Origin: Pseudorhodoplanes sp.
Lineage (GTDB): Bacteria > Pseudomonadota > Alphaproteobacteria > Rhizobiales > Xanthobacteraceae
Direction of reading: 5' to 3'
Length of the DNA: 64,000 nt
Assembly (NCBI GenBank): GCA_019187085.1
Contig: JABARS010000001.1
Span: forward strand, 372,001 to 436,000
Below the pieces are notes generated by a model. It saw only the letters and a program-made list of their open reading frames with translations. It searched no databases and had not been told where the DNA came from. Of the stretch, positions 45,547-54,827 are shown in pieces (positions within the stretch are counted from its first letter, which is position 1; each line of letters starts with the position of its first letter). The position numbers and the translations under genes were made by a program.

Positions 45547-46101
45547 ATGTCGGAAGAGACCATCGAGCGCCCGGAAGCCATCATCTCGTTCTGGCAGGAA
45601 GCCGGACCGCAGCGCTGGTTCGTGCGCGAGGTGGCCTTCGACGAGACGATCCGCAGCCGCTTTCTGCGGACGCATGAGAAAGCGGCGGCCGGCGCATCCG
45701 CAGACTGGGCGAAGGAGCCGCAGGGGACGCTCGCGCTCCTGCTCCTGCTCGACCAGTTCCCGCGCAACATGTTCCGCGGCGAGGCGCGCGCTTTCGCCAC
45801 CGACGCACAGGCGCGCGCCATCGCCAACGTGGCGATCGCGCGCGGCGACGATCTGGCCGTGCCGCCCGCGCTGCGCAGCTTCTTCTACCTGCCGCTGATG
45901 CATTCGGAAGACATCCGCGACCAGGAGCGCTGCGTCGTACTCTGTCAGGCGGCGCGGAACCCGGACGGACTGCGCTACGCCGTCATCCATGCCGAGGCGA
46001 TCCGGCGATTCGGGCGCTTTCCCCACCGCAATACTGCGCTTAGCCGGCCGACAACGGCGGCCGAGCAGGCCTATCTCGATGCCGACGGCTTCAAGGGCTG
46101 A
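45547..46101 (+). CDS. DUF924 family protein
   Basis: A 184-residue alpha-helical protein with the DUF924 signatures QGTLALLLLLDQFPRNMFRG, FFYLPLMHSEDIRDQERCV and RRFGRFPHRNTALSRPTTA. The helical-repeat fold is widespread in proteobacteria, but its function is unknown. It has an AGGAC site before the ATG and is 13 bases after the acyl-CoA synthetase gene, so the two are an operon. Confidence 0.9.
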   Translation: MSEETIERPEAIISFWQEAGPQRWFVREVAFDETIRSRFLRTHEKAAAGASADWAKEPQGTLALLLLLDQFPRNMFRGEARAFATDAQARAIANVAIARGDDLAVPPALRSFFYLPLMHSEDIRDQERCVVLCQAARNPDGLRYAVIHAEAIRRFGRFPHRNTALSRPTTAAEQAYLDADGFKG

Positions 46102-46263
46102 GCGCGCGGCTGCGACCTCCAACAAAGTGTTAACGCTTCCTTGCTAAATCTGGCGGCGCCGACACAGCGAGGTCGGCGGACGGCCGCTTGCGCTTCGGCG
46201 CGCGGCACGCCGGCAAGCACCCGGGAGGCTCTTTTGGCTTTGGCGGATTCCCGGCAGGCGGAC

Positions 46264-47619
46264 ATGCCGTGGCGGTCGCTTGCCGCGTTCGCGACGCGCC
46301 TGCGTGCCTGGTTCGCCGACGGCGCCGACCGCTCGATCGCCCAGCGCATGGCCGGGGCGGCTTTCGCCATCCGCATCGGCGGCGCGGGCCTTGCCTATGC
46401 ATTGCAGATCCTGCTCGCGCGCTGGATGGGCAGCAGCGAGTTCGGCATTTTCGTCTATGTCTGGACCTGGGTGATGCTGATCGGCGCGCTCGTTGATATC
46501 GGGCTCGCCTCCGCCGCCCAGCGTTTCATCCCGCAATACACCCAGCGCGGCGAGCGCGCGCATCTGCGCGGCTATCTTGCCGCGAGCCGCTGGCTGACCT
46601 TCGGCATCGGCACTGCGGTTGCCGTGGCCGGCGCCCTCGTCGTCCACCTGCTCCAGCCCTGGCTCGACGAGGCGACGCTCGTGCCGCTCGCCGTCGCCTG
46701 CATCTGCCTGCCGGTCTATGGCGTCATGAATGTGCAGGACGGCATCGCGCGCTCCTACAACTGGGCCGCGCTCGCATTGCTGCCGCCCTACATCCTGCGC
46801 CCGCTCGCCGTGATCGCGCTGATGGGCGGCGCCTGGCTGGCCGGCCTGCCGGCGGATGCCGTCACCGCCATCGCCATCGCTGCGATCGCGCTGTGGCTCA
46901 CCGCACTCGGCCAGACGCTGCTGCTCAACCGCCGGCTGCGTCGCACCGTGGAGCCGGGCGAGCGGCGTTACGCGGCGAAGGACTGGTTCGCCGTCTCGGT
47001 ACCGATGTTCGCAATCGACGGTCTTTATTGCCTGCTGATGTATATCGACATCCTCATGCTCAAGGCGTTCGTCACGCCCGAGGACATCGGCATCTATTAT
47101 GCCGCGTCGAAGACGCTGGCGCTGATCGTCTTCGTGCATTTCGCCGTCACGTCCGCGACCGCACACCGGTTCAGCGAATATCATGTCGGCGGCGACCGTG
47201 AGCGCCTGCGCGCCTTCCTGCGCGATGCGGTGCGCTGGACGTTCTGGCCTTCTCTTGCCGCCGCCATGGCGTTTCTTGCGCTCGGCTGGCCGCTGCTTTC
47301 GCTGTTCGGCAAGACGTTCGTCTCCGGCTACCCGCTGATGTTCATCTTCGCGGTCGGGCTTCTGGCGCGCGCGGCGATCGGGCCGGCCGGGCGCTTCCTC
47401 GTCATGCTCGGCGAGCAGCGCGCATGCGCCTTTGTCGCGGCCGCGGCTCTCGCGACCAACCTCGTCCTCAATCTCCTGCTGATCCCGCCGTTCGGCGTGA
47501 CCGGCGCGGCGGTCGCGCTTTCAAGCGCTTATATGCTTGAATCGATCCTGCTGGCCGCGATCGCGCGCCGGCGGCTCGGCTTCCACCTGTTCATCTTCGG
47601 CGGGTCGCGGAGCGGTTGA
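46264..47619 (+). CDS. polysaccharide/lipopolysaccharide flippase-like membrane protein
   Basis: About 451 residues with 12 or more hydrophobic helices and MATE/RfbX-like features: LARWMGSSEFGIFVYVWTW, NVQDGIARSYNW and RRYAAKDWFAVSVPMF. These fit oligosaccharide flippases of the Wzx/PST family. The start is uncertain: this ATG follows GGCAGGCGG, and a TTG at 46234 has the better GGGAGG. It overlaps or abuts the next gene, a FemAB/BcsL-like acyltransferase, so a shared envelope glycan role is plausible. Confidence 0.85.
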   Translation: MPWRSLAAFATRLRAWFADGADRSIAQRMAGAAFAIRIGGAGLAYALQILLARWMGSSEFGIFVYVWTWVMLIGALVDIGLASAAQRFIPQYTQRGERAHLRGYLAASRWLTFGIGTAVAVAGALVVHLLQPWLDEATLVPLAVACICLPVYGVMNVQDGIARSYNWAALALLPPYILRPLAVIALMGGAWLAGLPADAVTAIAIAAIALWLTALGQTLLLNRRLRRTVEPGERRYAAKDWFAVSVPMFAIDGLYCLLMYIDILMLKAFVTPEDIGIYYAASKTLALIVFVHFAVTSATAHRFSEYHVGGDRERLRAFLRDAVRWTFWPSLAAAMAFLALGWPLLSLFGKTFVSGYPLMFIFAVGLLARAAIGPAGRFLVMLGEQRACAFVAAAALATNLVLNLLLIPPFGVTGAAVALSSAYMLESILLAAIARRRLGFHLFIFGGSRSG

Positions 47620-47624
47620 GAGCC

Positions 47625-48806
47625 ATGCTCGCGCCCTGTGCCACCGCCAGCGACACGCAATGGCTCGACCTTGCCGCGTTGCGCGCGATCGAAAGCGAAT
47701 GGACGGTGCTGATCGGGCGCGCGATCGCACCGAACGTGTTCTACGAGCCGGGTTTCCTGCTCTCCGCGGCGGCGGTCTTCTGTCCCGATGCCGGCGCGGT
47801 AACCGTGCGCACGAAAGCAGGCCGGCTGATCGGGCTTTTCCCGATGCATCGCGACCAGGCGCGTTACGGCGGTTATCCCGCACCCGTGTGCGGCCTTGTC
47901 CACCCTTACGGACCGCTCGGCGCGCCGCTCGTGGATACCGAATTTGCGGAAATGGCCATTGCCGGATGGCTCGATCATCTGTGCCGCACCGAACACGGCG
48001 CCGGCGCTATTCTCCTGCCCTTCTTTCCGCAGCACGGCCGCCTCGCCGCGCTCCTTGACCGCGCGGTGACGGAGCGCAGCCTGCGCCAGAAGCATTTCAA
48101 TCGTCACGCGCGCGCCATGCTCGTGCGCGACCGCGAAGCGGCCGACGAGCGCGCATCCGTCGGCATGTCGAAAATGCGCAAGGAATGGCGCCGCCAGCGC
48201 CGGCGGCTTTTGGAGCGCGGGCCGCTCGAGCACAGGATCGCCACCACGCCGACCGAAACCGGCGCGCTGCTCGATGTTTTCCTTGCGCTCGAAGCCAAAG
48301 GCTGGAAGGGGCACGCCGGCACCGCCGCGGCGCAGAATCCCGGCATGCTCGGTTTCATGCGCGACGCGGTCGTAGCCCTCGCCCGCGCGGGCCAGGCACG
48401 CATTGATGTGCTGCGCACGGACGGACAGCCGGTCGCCGCCACCGTGACGCTCTTCAGCAAGGACGAAGGCTGGCTGTGGAAGATTGCCTTCGACGAGGAC
48501 TTCGCGCGCTTCTCGCCCGGCGTGCAGCTCACGCTCGATGTCAGCGGCAATCTCCTCGCCGATCCGCGCATCGTGCGCGTCGATTCCTGCGCCACGCCGA
48601 ACCATCCGATGATCGACCGCCTCTGGCCGGGACGTCTGGCCTTGTCCGACCGCATGATCGCGCTGCGGCCCGGGTTCGATCCGCGCTTCGCGGTCGCCTG
48701 CGCGCTGGAAGCCGTCCGCGCATGCGCGCTGCCTTCGCTGCGGCGCGCGCGGACCGGGCTCCGGCACGTAAGGATCAGGCGCGCTCGCGCAGCAACCGGC
48801 GAATGA
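47625..48806 (+). CDS. GNAT/FemAB-type acyltransferase, CelD/BcsL-like
   Basis: A 393-residue soluble protein. The C-terminal GNAT-type domain has LLDVFLALEAKGWKG, GQARIDVLRTDGQPVAATVTLF and WLWKIAFDEDFARFSPGVQL, typical of the acyltransferases found in exopolysaccharide and cellulose loci. It probably acylates an envelope polysaccharide or aminoacylates a lipid-linked sugar. It follows the flippase by five bases and converges on the AMP ligase, overlapping it by 32 bases. A TTG at 47616 is an alternative start. Confidence 0.82.
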   Translation: MLAPCATASDTQWLDLAALRAIESEWTVLIGRAIAPNVFYEPGFLLSAAAVFCPDAGAVTVRTKAGRLIGLFPMHRDQARYGGYPAPVCGLVHPYGPLGAPLVDTEFAEMAIAGWLDHLCRTEHGAGAILLPFFPQHGRLAALLDRAVTERSLRQKHFNRHARAMLVRDREAADERASVGMSKMRKEWRRQRRRLLERGPLEHRIATTPTETGALLDVFLALEAKGWKGHAGTAAAQNPGMLGFMRDAVVALARAGQARIDVLRTDGQPVAATVTLFSKDEGWLWKIAFDEDFARFSPGVQLTLDVSGNLLADPRIVRVDSCATPNHPMIDRLWPGRLALSDRMIALRPGFDPRFAVACALEAVRACALPSLRRARTGLRHVRIRRARAATGE

Positions 48807-50391
48807 TCTTTCCGGTCGTCGTCATCGGCATTTGCTCGATGAAGGCGATCTCGCGCGGATATTCGTGGGCGGCAAGACGCGTGCGCACGAAATCCTGCAG
48901 CTCGGCGGCAAGCGTCTCGTCCGGTGTCTGACCGGGCTTGAGCACGACAAACGCCTTGACGATTTCGGTGCGCACCGGATCGGGCTTGCCGATCACGGCG
49001 GCGAGCGACACCGCCGGATGGCGGATCAGGCAATCCTCGATCTCGCCCGGCCCGATGCGATAGCCCGACGAGGTGATGACGTCGTCGTCGCGGCCGACGA
49101 AGTGGAAATAGCCGTCGTCGTCGACCATGCCCTGGTCGCCGGTCGTCATCCAGTCGCCGATGAATTTATCGCGGGTGGCTTCCGGCCGCCCCCAATATTC
49201 GATGAACATCACCGGATCGGGACGCTTCACCGCGATCTGCCCAAGCTCGCCGGGCTTCACCGGCCGGCCCTGCTCGTCAATGACGGCGAGCGTGTGCCCG
49301 GGCACCGCCTTGCCGATCGCGCCGGGCCGCGATACGCCGAGCAGCGCGCAGGAGGAGAGCACGAGATTGCATTCGGTCTGGCCGTAGAACTCGTTGATCG
49401 TCAGGCCGAATGCCGCCTTGCCCCACTCGTAGGTCTCCGCACCGAGCGACTCGCCGCCCGAGCCGATGGTACGCATGCGCACGTCGTGCCGGCCGCGCGG
49501 ACTGGGCGCCGCGCGCAGCATGCGCAGCGCAGTCGGCGGGATGAAGGCATTGCGCACGCCGTGGCGCGCCATCAGCGTGTAGGCCTCTTCCGGGTCGAAC
49601 TTGTCGAGCTTGCGCGCCACCACCGGCACGCCGTGATGCAATGACGGAAGTAGCGCGTCGAGCAGGCCGCCGGCCCAGGCCCAGTCGGCCGGCGTCCAGA
49701 ACCGGTCGCCCGGCTGCGGGAAGAAGTCGTGCGGCATCTCCACGCCCGGCAGATGCCCGGGCAGCACGCGATGGCCGTGCAGCGCGCCCTTGGGCTGGCC
49801 GGTCGTGCCTGACGTATAGATCATCATCGCCGGATCGTCGGGCGTGGTCGGCTCCGGCGTGAAGACCGGCGACGCGCGCGCCACCATGGCGACGAAATCC
49901 TCGGCACCGTCGGCTACGCCATCGACATTGAGCACCAGCTTGAGGTCCGGCACCTCGGCGCGGATGCTGGCGAGCTTGGCCACACCCTGCGCATTGGTGA
50001 TGATTGCCCTGGCGCCGGAATTCTGCAGCCGGTAAGCGATCGCATCGGGGCCGAACAGGAGCGCGGTCGGCAGCGCGACCGCGGCAAGCTTGTAGACCGC
50101 GACGTGCGCGACGACGACTTCCGGCATCTGCGGCAAGAGGATCGCGACGCGGTCGCCGCGCGCGATGCCGTGCGCGCGCAGCACATTGGCCAGGCGGTCG
50201 GACTGCTCCTTCAGCCAGCCGAACGGCACGTCGTCGTGCCGGCCGTCGGGATGGACATGCACGATGGCGAGGCGCCGCGGATCGTGCGCCGCCCAGAGAT
50301 CGCAGACATCGATGCCGATATTGTAGTCGGCGGGAATCCGCCAGCAGAACTCGGCATAGAGACGGTCGTAGTCGTGGATATCCGGCAGCAT
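48775..50391 (-). CDS. acetyl-CoA-synthetase-like AMP-dependent acyl-CoA ligase
   Basis: A 538-residue cytoplasmic ligase that makes short- or medium-chain acyl-CoA with ATP. MIYTSGTTGQPKGALHGHRV near 189, INEFYGQTECNLVLSS, DWMTTGDQGMVDDDGYFHFV, RDDDVITSSGYRIGPGEIE and the catalytic lysine in TTTGKIIRRLL are the AMP-forming motifs. The N-terminus (AEFCWRIPADYNIGIDVC) fits the ACSM/benzoate-type group rather than Acs. Its substrate is unknown. It is convergent with the acyltransferase gene. Confidence 0.9.
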   Translation of the reverse strand: MLPDIHDYDRLYAEFCWRIPADYNIGIDVCDLWAAHDPRRLAIVHVHPDGRHDDVPFGWLKEQSDRLANVLRAHGIARGDRVAILLPQMPEVVVAHVAVYKLAAVALPTALLFGPDAIAYRLQNSGARAIITNAQGVAKLASIRAEVPDLKLVLNVDGVADGAEDFVAMVARASPVFTPEPTTPDDPAMMIYTSGTTGQPKGALHGHRVLPGHLPGVEMPHDFFPQPGDRFWTPADWAWAGGLLDALLPSLHHGVPVVARKLDKFDPEEAYTLMARHGVRNAFIPPTALRMLRAAPSPRGRHDVRMRTIGSGGESLGAETYEWGKAAFGLTINEFYGQTECNLVLSSCALLGVSRPGAIGKAVPGHTLAVIDEQGRPVKPGELGQIAVKRPDPVMFIEYWGRPEATRDKFIGDWMTTGDQGMVDDDGYFHFVGRDDDVITSSGYRIGPGEIEDCLIRHPAVSLAAVIGKPDPVRTEIVKAFVVLKPGQTPDETLAAELQDFVRTRLAAHEYPREIAFIEQMPMTTTGKIIRRLLRERA

Positions 50392-50453
50392 CGCGGCTTC
50401 CTTGCAGGCGCGAAAAGCTAGTCAGCGCCGCCGCCACCGTCCAGCGCTTTCCT

Positions 50454-50990
50454 TCAGCTCGAACGCGCGGGCGCGGCCATGATCAGCGTCCAGAACACCT
50501 TGTATTTGGAGGTCGGGGAATAGACCGCGGCGATACCCATGCGGGTGGCCGACCGGTGGAGCATGTTGGCGCGGTGCGGGGCGGAGTCGCGCCAGCCCGA
50601 GAAGGCTTCGGCGAGCGTGTGATAGCCGGCCGAGACATTCTCGACCGCGGCCGCGGCGTCATAGCCTGATCCGCGCATGCGCTCCTTGAAGCTGCCCGCC
50701 ACACTATGATCGAGCTTGTCGCGGGCGGCCATGGCACGCGACTGCGCCTCCGCCAGCCGCATCAACTCGGGGTCGAGCGTGACCGTGCCCAGACCGTTAT
50801 TCTGCCGATAGCCGGAAATCATCGAGGCCGCCGCGTCGGCGTCGAGCACCGCGCCCTGATGGGCGAGCGAGCGGTAGAAGCTCGGCTGCGCCGTCTGCAA
50901 CGTGTCGCCCGCGCACGCCGGCAGCAACACAATCAGGCCGGCGGCCGCAAGGCGCAAAAGCCGCGCGTTCAGAAAGTCAGACAATGGCAT
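50454..50990 (-). CDS. CAP-domain (SCP/PR1-like) lipoprotein
   Basis: A 178-residue exported protein. The lipobox LLPAC puts the lipidated cysteine at Cys26. The CAP domain runs from about 60 and has ELMRLAEAQSRAMAARDKL, DHSV, NVSAGYHTLAEAFSGWRDS and HRANMLHRSATRMGIA, which is the usual CAP pattern. Bacterial members are thought to bind lipids or peptidoglycan; the function is unknown. The ATG at 50990 was chosen because it begins the lipoprotein signal. It lies 64 bases downstream of the GntR gene. Confidence 0.88.
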   Translation of the reverse strand: MPLSDFLNARLLRLAAAGLIVLLPACAGDTLQTAQPSFYRSLAHQGAVLDADAAASMISGYRQNNGLGTVTLDPELMRLAEAQSRAMAARDKLDHSVAGSFKERMRGSGYDAAAAVENVSAGYHTLAEAFSGWRDSAPHRANMLHRSATRMGIAAVYSPTSKYKVFWTLIMAAPARSS

Positions 50991-51054
50991 GGTCTGGTCG
51001 TCCCGGATGGCCCGGCACAATGCATGGCAAAGATGGCTGAAGGGTGAATGCGCC

Positions 51055-51744
51055 TCAGGCGCGCTGCGCCGCCGGCTCGGGAGCGGGCTCCACCACTTCC
51101 GAAAAGCGCTGCCGTACGTCCTCGTACGCCCCGACCACATGGCCGTGCATCAGCAGGGCGGCCTTTTCGCCGTCGCCCGCCGCCATGGCGTCGACGATCG
51201 CGCGGTGCTCGTTCCACACCCGCATCAGCATCGCCGGATGGCGCAGAACCTCGCCCATGGCGCGCTGCAGATGCCGCCAGTTCAGCCGCATCGTGTCGAC
51301 GATCAGGACGTTGCCCGAAACGTCGTAGATCCAGGAATGGAACGCCGCATCCGCCTTCACCGACGCAACGCCGCTCACTTTCACCGCCTCGAAACCGGCC
51401 GCCAGCAATTGCTGCCCGCGCGCCAGATCGGCTTCCGTCAGGCGCGGGGTGGCAAGCCGCACTGCCAGGGGATCGATCGCCGAGCGCAACTGGTAGATCG
51501 CATCGAACAGCTCGGGATCGACCGGAGCGACGATCAGGCCGCGCCGTCCCGCCTCGCAAACGAAGCCTTGCACCTTGAGCACCTGCAGGGCGTTGTGGAT
51601 CGGCTGCCGCGACACGTTGAGGCGCTCGGCGACGTCGGCCTGCGTCAGCCGCTCGCCCGGCTTCAGCCGGCCGCTGCAGATCGCATCGAGGATAACCGTA
51701 TAGGCCTGATCGACGAGGGTGCGCGAACTGACCAGCGATTTCAC
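51055..51744 (-). CDS. GntR/FadR-type regulator, probable repressor of the hcm operon
   Basis: A 229-residue regulator. The winged helix-turn-helix contains LTQADVAERLNVSRQPIHNA at about 33-52 and the all-helical FCD effector domain follows, with the metal-binding pattern of histidines and Asp (DAAFHSWIYDVSG and LLMHGHVV). FCD domains sense organic acids or acyl-CoAs. Its start is a GTG at 51744 preceded by GGAAGGAAGC. It is divergent from hcmB across 227 bases that hold a strong palindrome. This makes 2-hydroxyisobutyrate or its CoA ester the likely inducer; that is inference. Confidence 0.9.
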   Translation of the reverse strand: MKSLVSSRTLVDQAYTVILDAICSGRLKPGERLTQADVAERLNVSRQPIHNALQVLKVQGFVCEAGRRGLIVAPVDPELFDAIYQLRSAIDPLAVRLATPRLTEADLARGQQLLAAGFEAVKVSGVASVKADAAFHSWIYDVSGNVLIVDTMRLNWRHLQRAMGEVLRHPAMLMRVWNEHRAIVDAMAAGDGEKAALLMHGHVVGAYEDVRQRFSEVVEPAPEPAAQRA

Positions 51745-51918
51745 GGCGCTTCCTTCCGGCTTCCAGAGAGCTGTCGTCGGCGCGGCCGGGAAACGCCGCC
51801 TCCGGACCCGACCCATGAAGTAAAACCAAAGAGTCAAAGCAGCCTGCCCGGACCCGCAGGACCCGGACCTCGATGCCCGAAAGACCATCCGGCCTCCCGA
51901 ACGCCTATTGCCACGATG

Positions 51919-51938
51919 ACGGTATACCGTATACGGTA
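51919..51938. promoter_or_regulatory. overlapping palindromic operator upstream of hcmB
   Basis: Two perfect palindromes overlap: ACGGTATACCGT at 51919-51930 and TACCGTATACGGTA at 51925-51938. Together they form a dense symmetric site 33 bases before hcmB. GntR/FadR proteins bind such TATAC-centred dyads. The position between divergent gntR and hcmB supports control of both. Confidence 0.8.
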
Positions 51939-51971
51939 ATTTGAAAATCAACAAGACCTGTAGGGAGCATT

Positions 51972-52379
51972 ATGGATACGCCAATCCGCGTCATGCTGGC
52001 CAAGGTCGGGCTCGACGGCCACGACCGCGGCGTCAAAGTGGTGGCCCGCGCGCTGCGCGATGCCGGGATGGACGTGATCTATACCGGCCTGCACCGCACG
52101 CCCGACGAAGTGGTCACCGCCGCCATCCAGGAAGACGTCGACGTGCTCGGCGTCAGCCTGCTGTCGGGGGTGCAGATGACGGTCTTTCCGAAAATCTTCG
52201 ACCGCCTCAAGAAGGAAGGCGCCGACGACATGATCGTTGTGGCCGGCGGCGTGATGCCGGACGAAGATGCGGCTGCGCTGAAGAGAATGGGAGTCCGCGA
52301 GATCATGCTGCAGGACACGCCGCCGCAGGCGATCGTCGACACGCTCAAACGGCTCGTCGCCGAGCGCGGCCCGCGGTGA
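51972..52379 (+). CDS. hcmB: 2-hydroxyisobutyryl-CoA mutase small (B12-binding) subunit
   Basis: A 135-residue B12-binding domain. The cobalt-ligand motif DxHxxG is Asp15, His17 and Gly20 in GLDGHDRG, and the nucleotide-tail motifs are GVSLLSG and VVAGGVMP. It binds adenosylcobalamin base-off and pairs with the large subunit HcmA encoded three genes downstream. The small size and split gene exclude Ecm and methylmalonyl-CoA mutase. GGGAG lies before the ATG. It is the first gene of the operon and the ligase starts four bases after its stop. Confidence 0.93.
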   Translation: MDTPIRVMLAKVGLDGHDRGVKVVARALRDAGMDVIYTGLHRTPDEVVTAAIQEDVDVLGVSLLSGVQMTVFPKIFDRLKKEGADDMIVVAGGVMPDEDAAALKRMGVREIMLQDTPPQAIVDTLKRLVAERGPR

Positions 52380-52383
52380 CATC

Positions 52384-53811
52384 ATGGAAGCCTGGTCCTT
52401 TCCCGCAGCCTACGACGAGACCTATTTTCCCCCACACGATGCCCGCTACTGGTTTCCCCGCCGCGAGACCATGCCCGCCGGCGAACGCGAGCGCGCCATT
52501 CTCGAACGCCTGCAGCAGGTCTGCGCCTATGCGTACGAGCGTGCGCCGTTCTACCGGCGCAAATGGGACGAGGCCGGCTTCCATCCCTCGAAGCTGAAGT
52601 CGCTCGAGGATTTCGAACTGATCCCGGTCGTCGAAAAGAAAGATCTGCGCGAAGCGCAGACGCGCACGCCCCCGTTCGGCGACTATCTGTGCGTGCCGGA
52701 ATCGGAAGTGTTCCACATCCACGGCACCAGCGGCACGACCGGGCGGCCGACCGCCTTCGCCATCGGCCGCAACGACTGGCGCACGATCGCCAACGCGCAT
52801 GCCCGCATCATGTGGGGCATGGGCCTGCGGCCGGGCGACACGATCTGCGTCGCGGCGATCTTCTCGCTCTATATGGGAAGCTGGGGCGCGCTCGCTGGCG
52901 CCGAGCGGCTCGGGGCCAAATGTTTCCCGTTCGGCGCCGGCGCGCCCGGCATGTCGGCGCGCTGCGCACAATGGCTTGACATGATCAAGCCGACCGCCTT
53001 CTACGGCACGCCGACCTATGCCCTGCATCTGGCGCAGGTCGCGCGCGACGAAGGGCTGAACCCGCGCGATTTCCAGATCAGGATCATGTTCTTCTCGGGC
53101 GAGCCGGGCGCCTCGATTCCCGGCGTGCGCGACAAGATCGAGGAGATTTACGGCGCGAAGGTTTTCGATTCTGGATCGATGGCCGAAATCTCACCCTGGA
53201 TGAACGTCGCCGGCTCGGCGCAGACGAGCGGCATGCTGTGCTGGCAGGACGTCGTCTACACCGAAATCTGCGATCCCAAGACCATGCGGCGCGTGCCTTA
53301 TGGCCAGCGCGGCACACCGGTCTACACCCATCTGGAGCGCACCTCGCAGCCGATGATCCGGCTCGTGTCGGGCGACCTGTCGCTTTGGACCAACGACGAG
53401 AACCCGTGCGGGCGGACTTATCCGCGCCTGCCGCACGGCATTTTCGGCCGCATCGACGACATGTTCACGATCCGCGGCGAGAACGTCTATCCGAGCGAGA
53501 TCGACGCCGCGCTCAACGAGCTGCCGAACTATGGCGGCGAGCACCGCATCGTGATCAGTCGCGAATTCGCCATGGACGAATTGCTGCTGCGCGTGGAGAC
53601 CGACGACGAGACTTTTCACCGCCCGCAGGCGCGCGACGGCTTCGCCGCCGAGGTCGCGCACAAGCTGCAGAAGGTGCTCGGGCTGCGCACGCGCGTCGAG
53701 ATCGTCGGCCCGAACTCGATCCCGCGCACCGACTTCAAAGCGCGCCGCGTCATCGACGACCGCGCCGTGTTCCGCGACATGCAGCAGCAGATCGAGGGGG
53801 TGCAGGGGTGA
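52384..53811 (+). CDS. hcl: 2-hydroxyisobutyrate-CoA ligase
   Basis: A 475-residue AMP-forming ligase of the phenylacetate-CoA-ligase subfamily. The P-loop HIHGTSGTTGRPTAF lies near 110, and EIFGxxE-type structure continues in KVFDSGSMAEISPWMN. GRIDDMFTIRGENVYPSEID carries the C-terminal hinge. It should activate 2-hydroxyisobutyrate to the CoA thioester that the mutase uses, as its homologue does in Aquincola tertiaricarbonis. Size and location between hcmB and meaH support it. The stop overlaps the next GTG (GTGA), so translation is coupled. Confidence 0.9.
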   Translation: MEAWSFPAAYDETYFPPHDARYWFPRRETMPAGERERAILERLQQVCAYAYERAPFYRRKWDEAGFHPSKLKSLEDFELIPVVEKKDLREAQTRTPPFGDYLCVPESEVFHIHGTSGTTGRPTAFAIGRNDWRTIANAHARIMWGMGLRPGDTICVAAIFSLYMGSWGALAGAERLGAKCFPFGAGAPGMSARCAQWLDMIKPTAFYGTPTYALHLAQVARDEGLNPRDFQIRIMFFSGEPGASIPGVRDKIEEIYGAKVFDSGSMAEISPWMNVAGSAQTSGMLCWQDVVYTEICDPKTMRRVPYGQRGTPVYTHLERTSQPMIRLVSGDLSLWTNDENPCGRTYPRLPHGIFGRIDDMFTIRGENVYPSEIDAALNELPNYGGEHRIVISREFAMDELLLRVETDDETFHRPQARDGFAAEVAHKLQKVLGLRTRVEIVGPNSIPRTDFKARRVIDDRAVFRDMQQQIEGVQG

Positions 53812-54827
53812 CGGCGCCGGTGTCCCGCGCCTCGTCCTCGCTCGCGCTGGTCGAGCGCGTGGCGGCCGGCGAGCCGGCGGCCATCGCACGCATGATCTCG
53901 CGCGCGGAAAGCGGCAGCTCGGAAGCACGCGAAGCGCTCGCGCGCATCTACAAACGCGCCGGCCGCGCCCACATCGTCGGCATTACCGGCGTGCCGGGCA
54001 GCGGCAAGTCCACGCTCGTCGGCAAGCTTGCCGAAAAGATCCGCCAGCAGGGCGGCAAGGTCGGCATCGTTGCCATCGATCCCTCGAGCCCCTATTCCGG
54101 CGGCGCCATCCTCGGCGATCGCATCCGCATGTCGGACATGGCGACCGATCCCGGCGTCTATATCCGCTCGATGGCCACGCGCGGGGCGACCGGCGGCATG
54201 GCGCGCGCGGCGCTCGACGCTGTCGACATTCTCGATGTGGCGGGATTCGACACCGTCATTATAGAGACCGTCGGCGTCGGCCAGGACGAGGTGGAGATCG
54301 TGCGCGCCTCGCACACGACCATTGTCGTATCGGCGCCCGGCCTCGGCGACGAAATCCAGGCGATCAAGGCCGGCATCCTGGAAATCGCCGACATTCACGT
54401 CGTCTCCAAATGCGATCGCAGCGACGCCAACCGCACGCTGATCGATCTCAAGCAGATGCTCATGCTCGGCATGACCATGACCGGCCCGACCGACTGGCAG
54501 ACGCCGGTGATCGGCACGAGTTCGGTATCGGGCACCGGCCTCGACGAACTGGTCGCCGCGATCGTGCGCCACCGCCATGTCGCGTTCGAGACTGAGACCG
54601 GCCGGCGGCGGCAGCTCGCCATCGCCCATTTCCGCCTGCGCAAGACCGCCGAAAACCTGCTGCTCGAACGCATGGGCGAGGCCGTCGCCCGCGCCGCCGC
54701 GCCGCTCGCCGACCGGCTGCTGCGGCGCGACGCCGATCCCTATTCGCTCGCCAACGAGCTTCTCGACACCTCGCTCCCCGGAGGACCCGTCCATGAACAA
54801 AGCGCTCGATCCAAAGTCGCTCGATAG
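53808..54827 (+). CDS. meaH: MeaB-like GTPase chaperone of the acyl-CoA mutase
   Basis: A 339-residue G3E GTPase. The P-loop is GVPGSGKS (61-68), followed by IVAIDPSSPYSGGAILGDRI, RGATGGMA and IIETVGVGQDE, with the switch typical of MeaB/ArgK. It loads adenosylcobalamin and protects the mutase from inactivation. It starts at a GTG that overlaps the ligase stop, and its 3' end overlaps hcmA by 35 bases. Its position inside the hcm operon marks it as the dedicated chaperone rather than the one for Ecm. Confidence 0.93.
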   Translation: MTAPVSRASSSLALVERVAAGEPAAIARMISRAESGSSEAREALARIYKRAGRAHIVGITGVPGSGKSTLVGKLAEKIRQQGGKVGIVAIDPSSPYSGGAILGDRIRMSDMATDPGVYIRSMATRGATGGMARAALDAVDILDVAGFDTVIIETVGVGQDEVEIVRASHTTIVVSAPGLGDEIQAIKAGILEIADIHVVSKCDRSDANRTLIDLKQMLMLGMTMTGPTDWQTPVIGTSSVSGTGLDELVAAIVRHRHVAFETETGRRRQLAIAHFRLRKTAENLLLERMGEAVARAAAPLADRLLRRDADPYSLANELLDTSLPGGPVHEQSARSKVAR

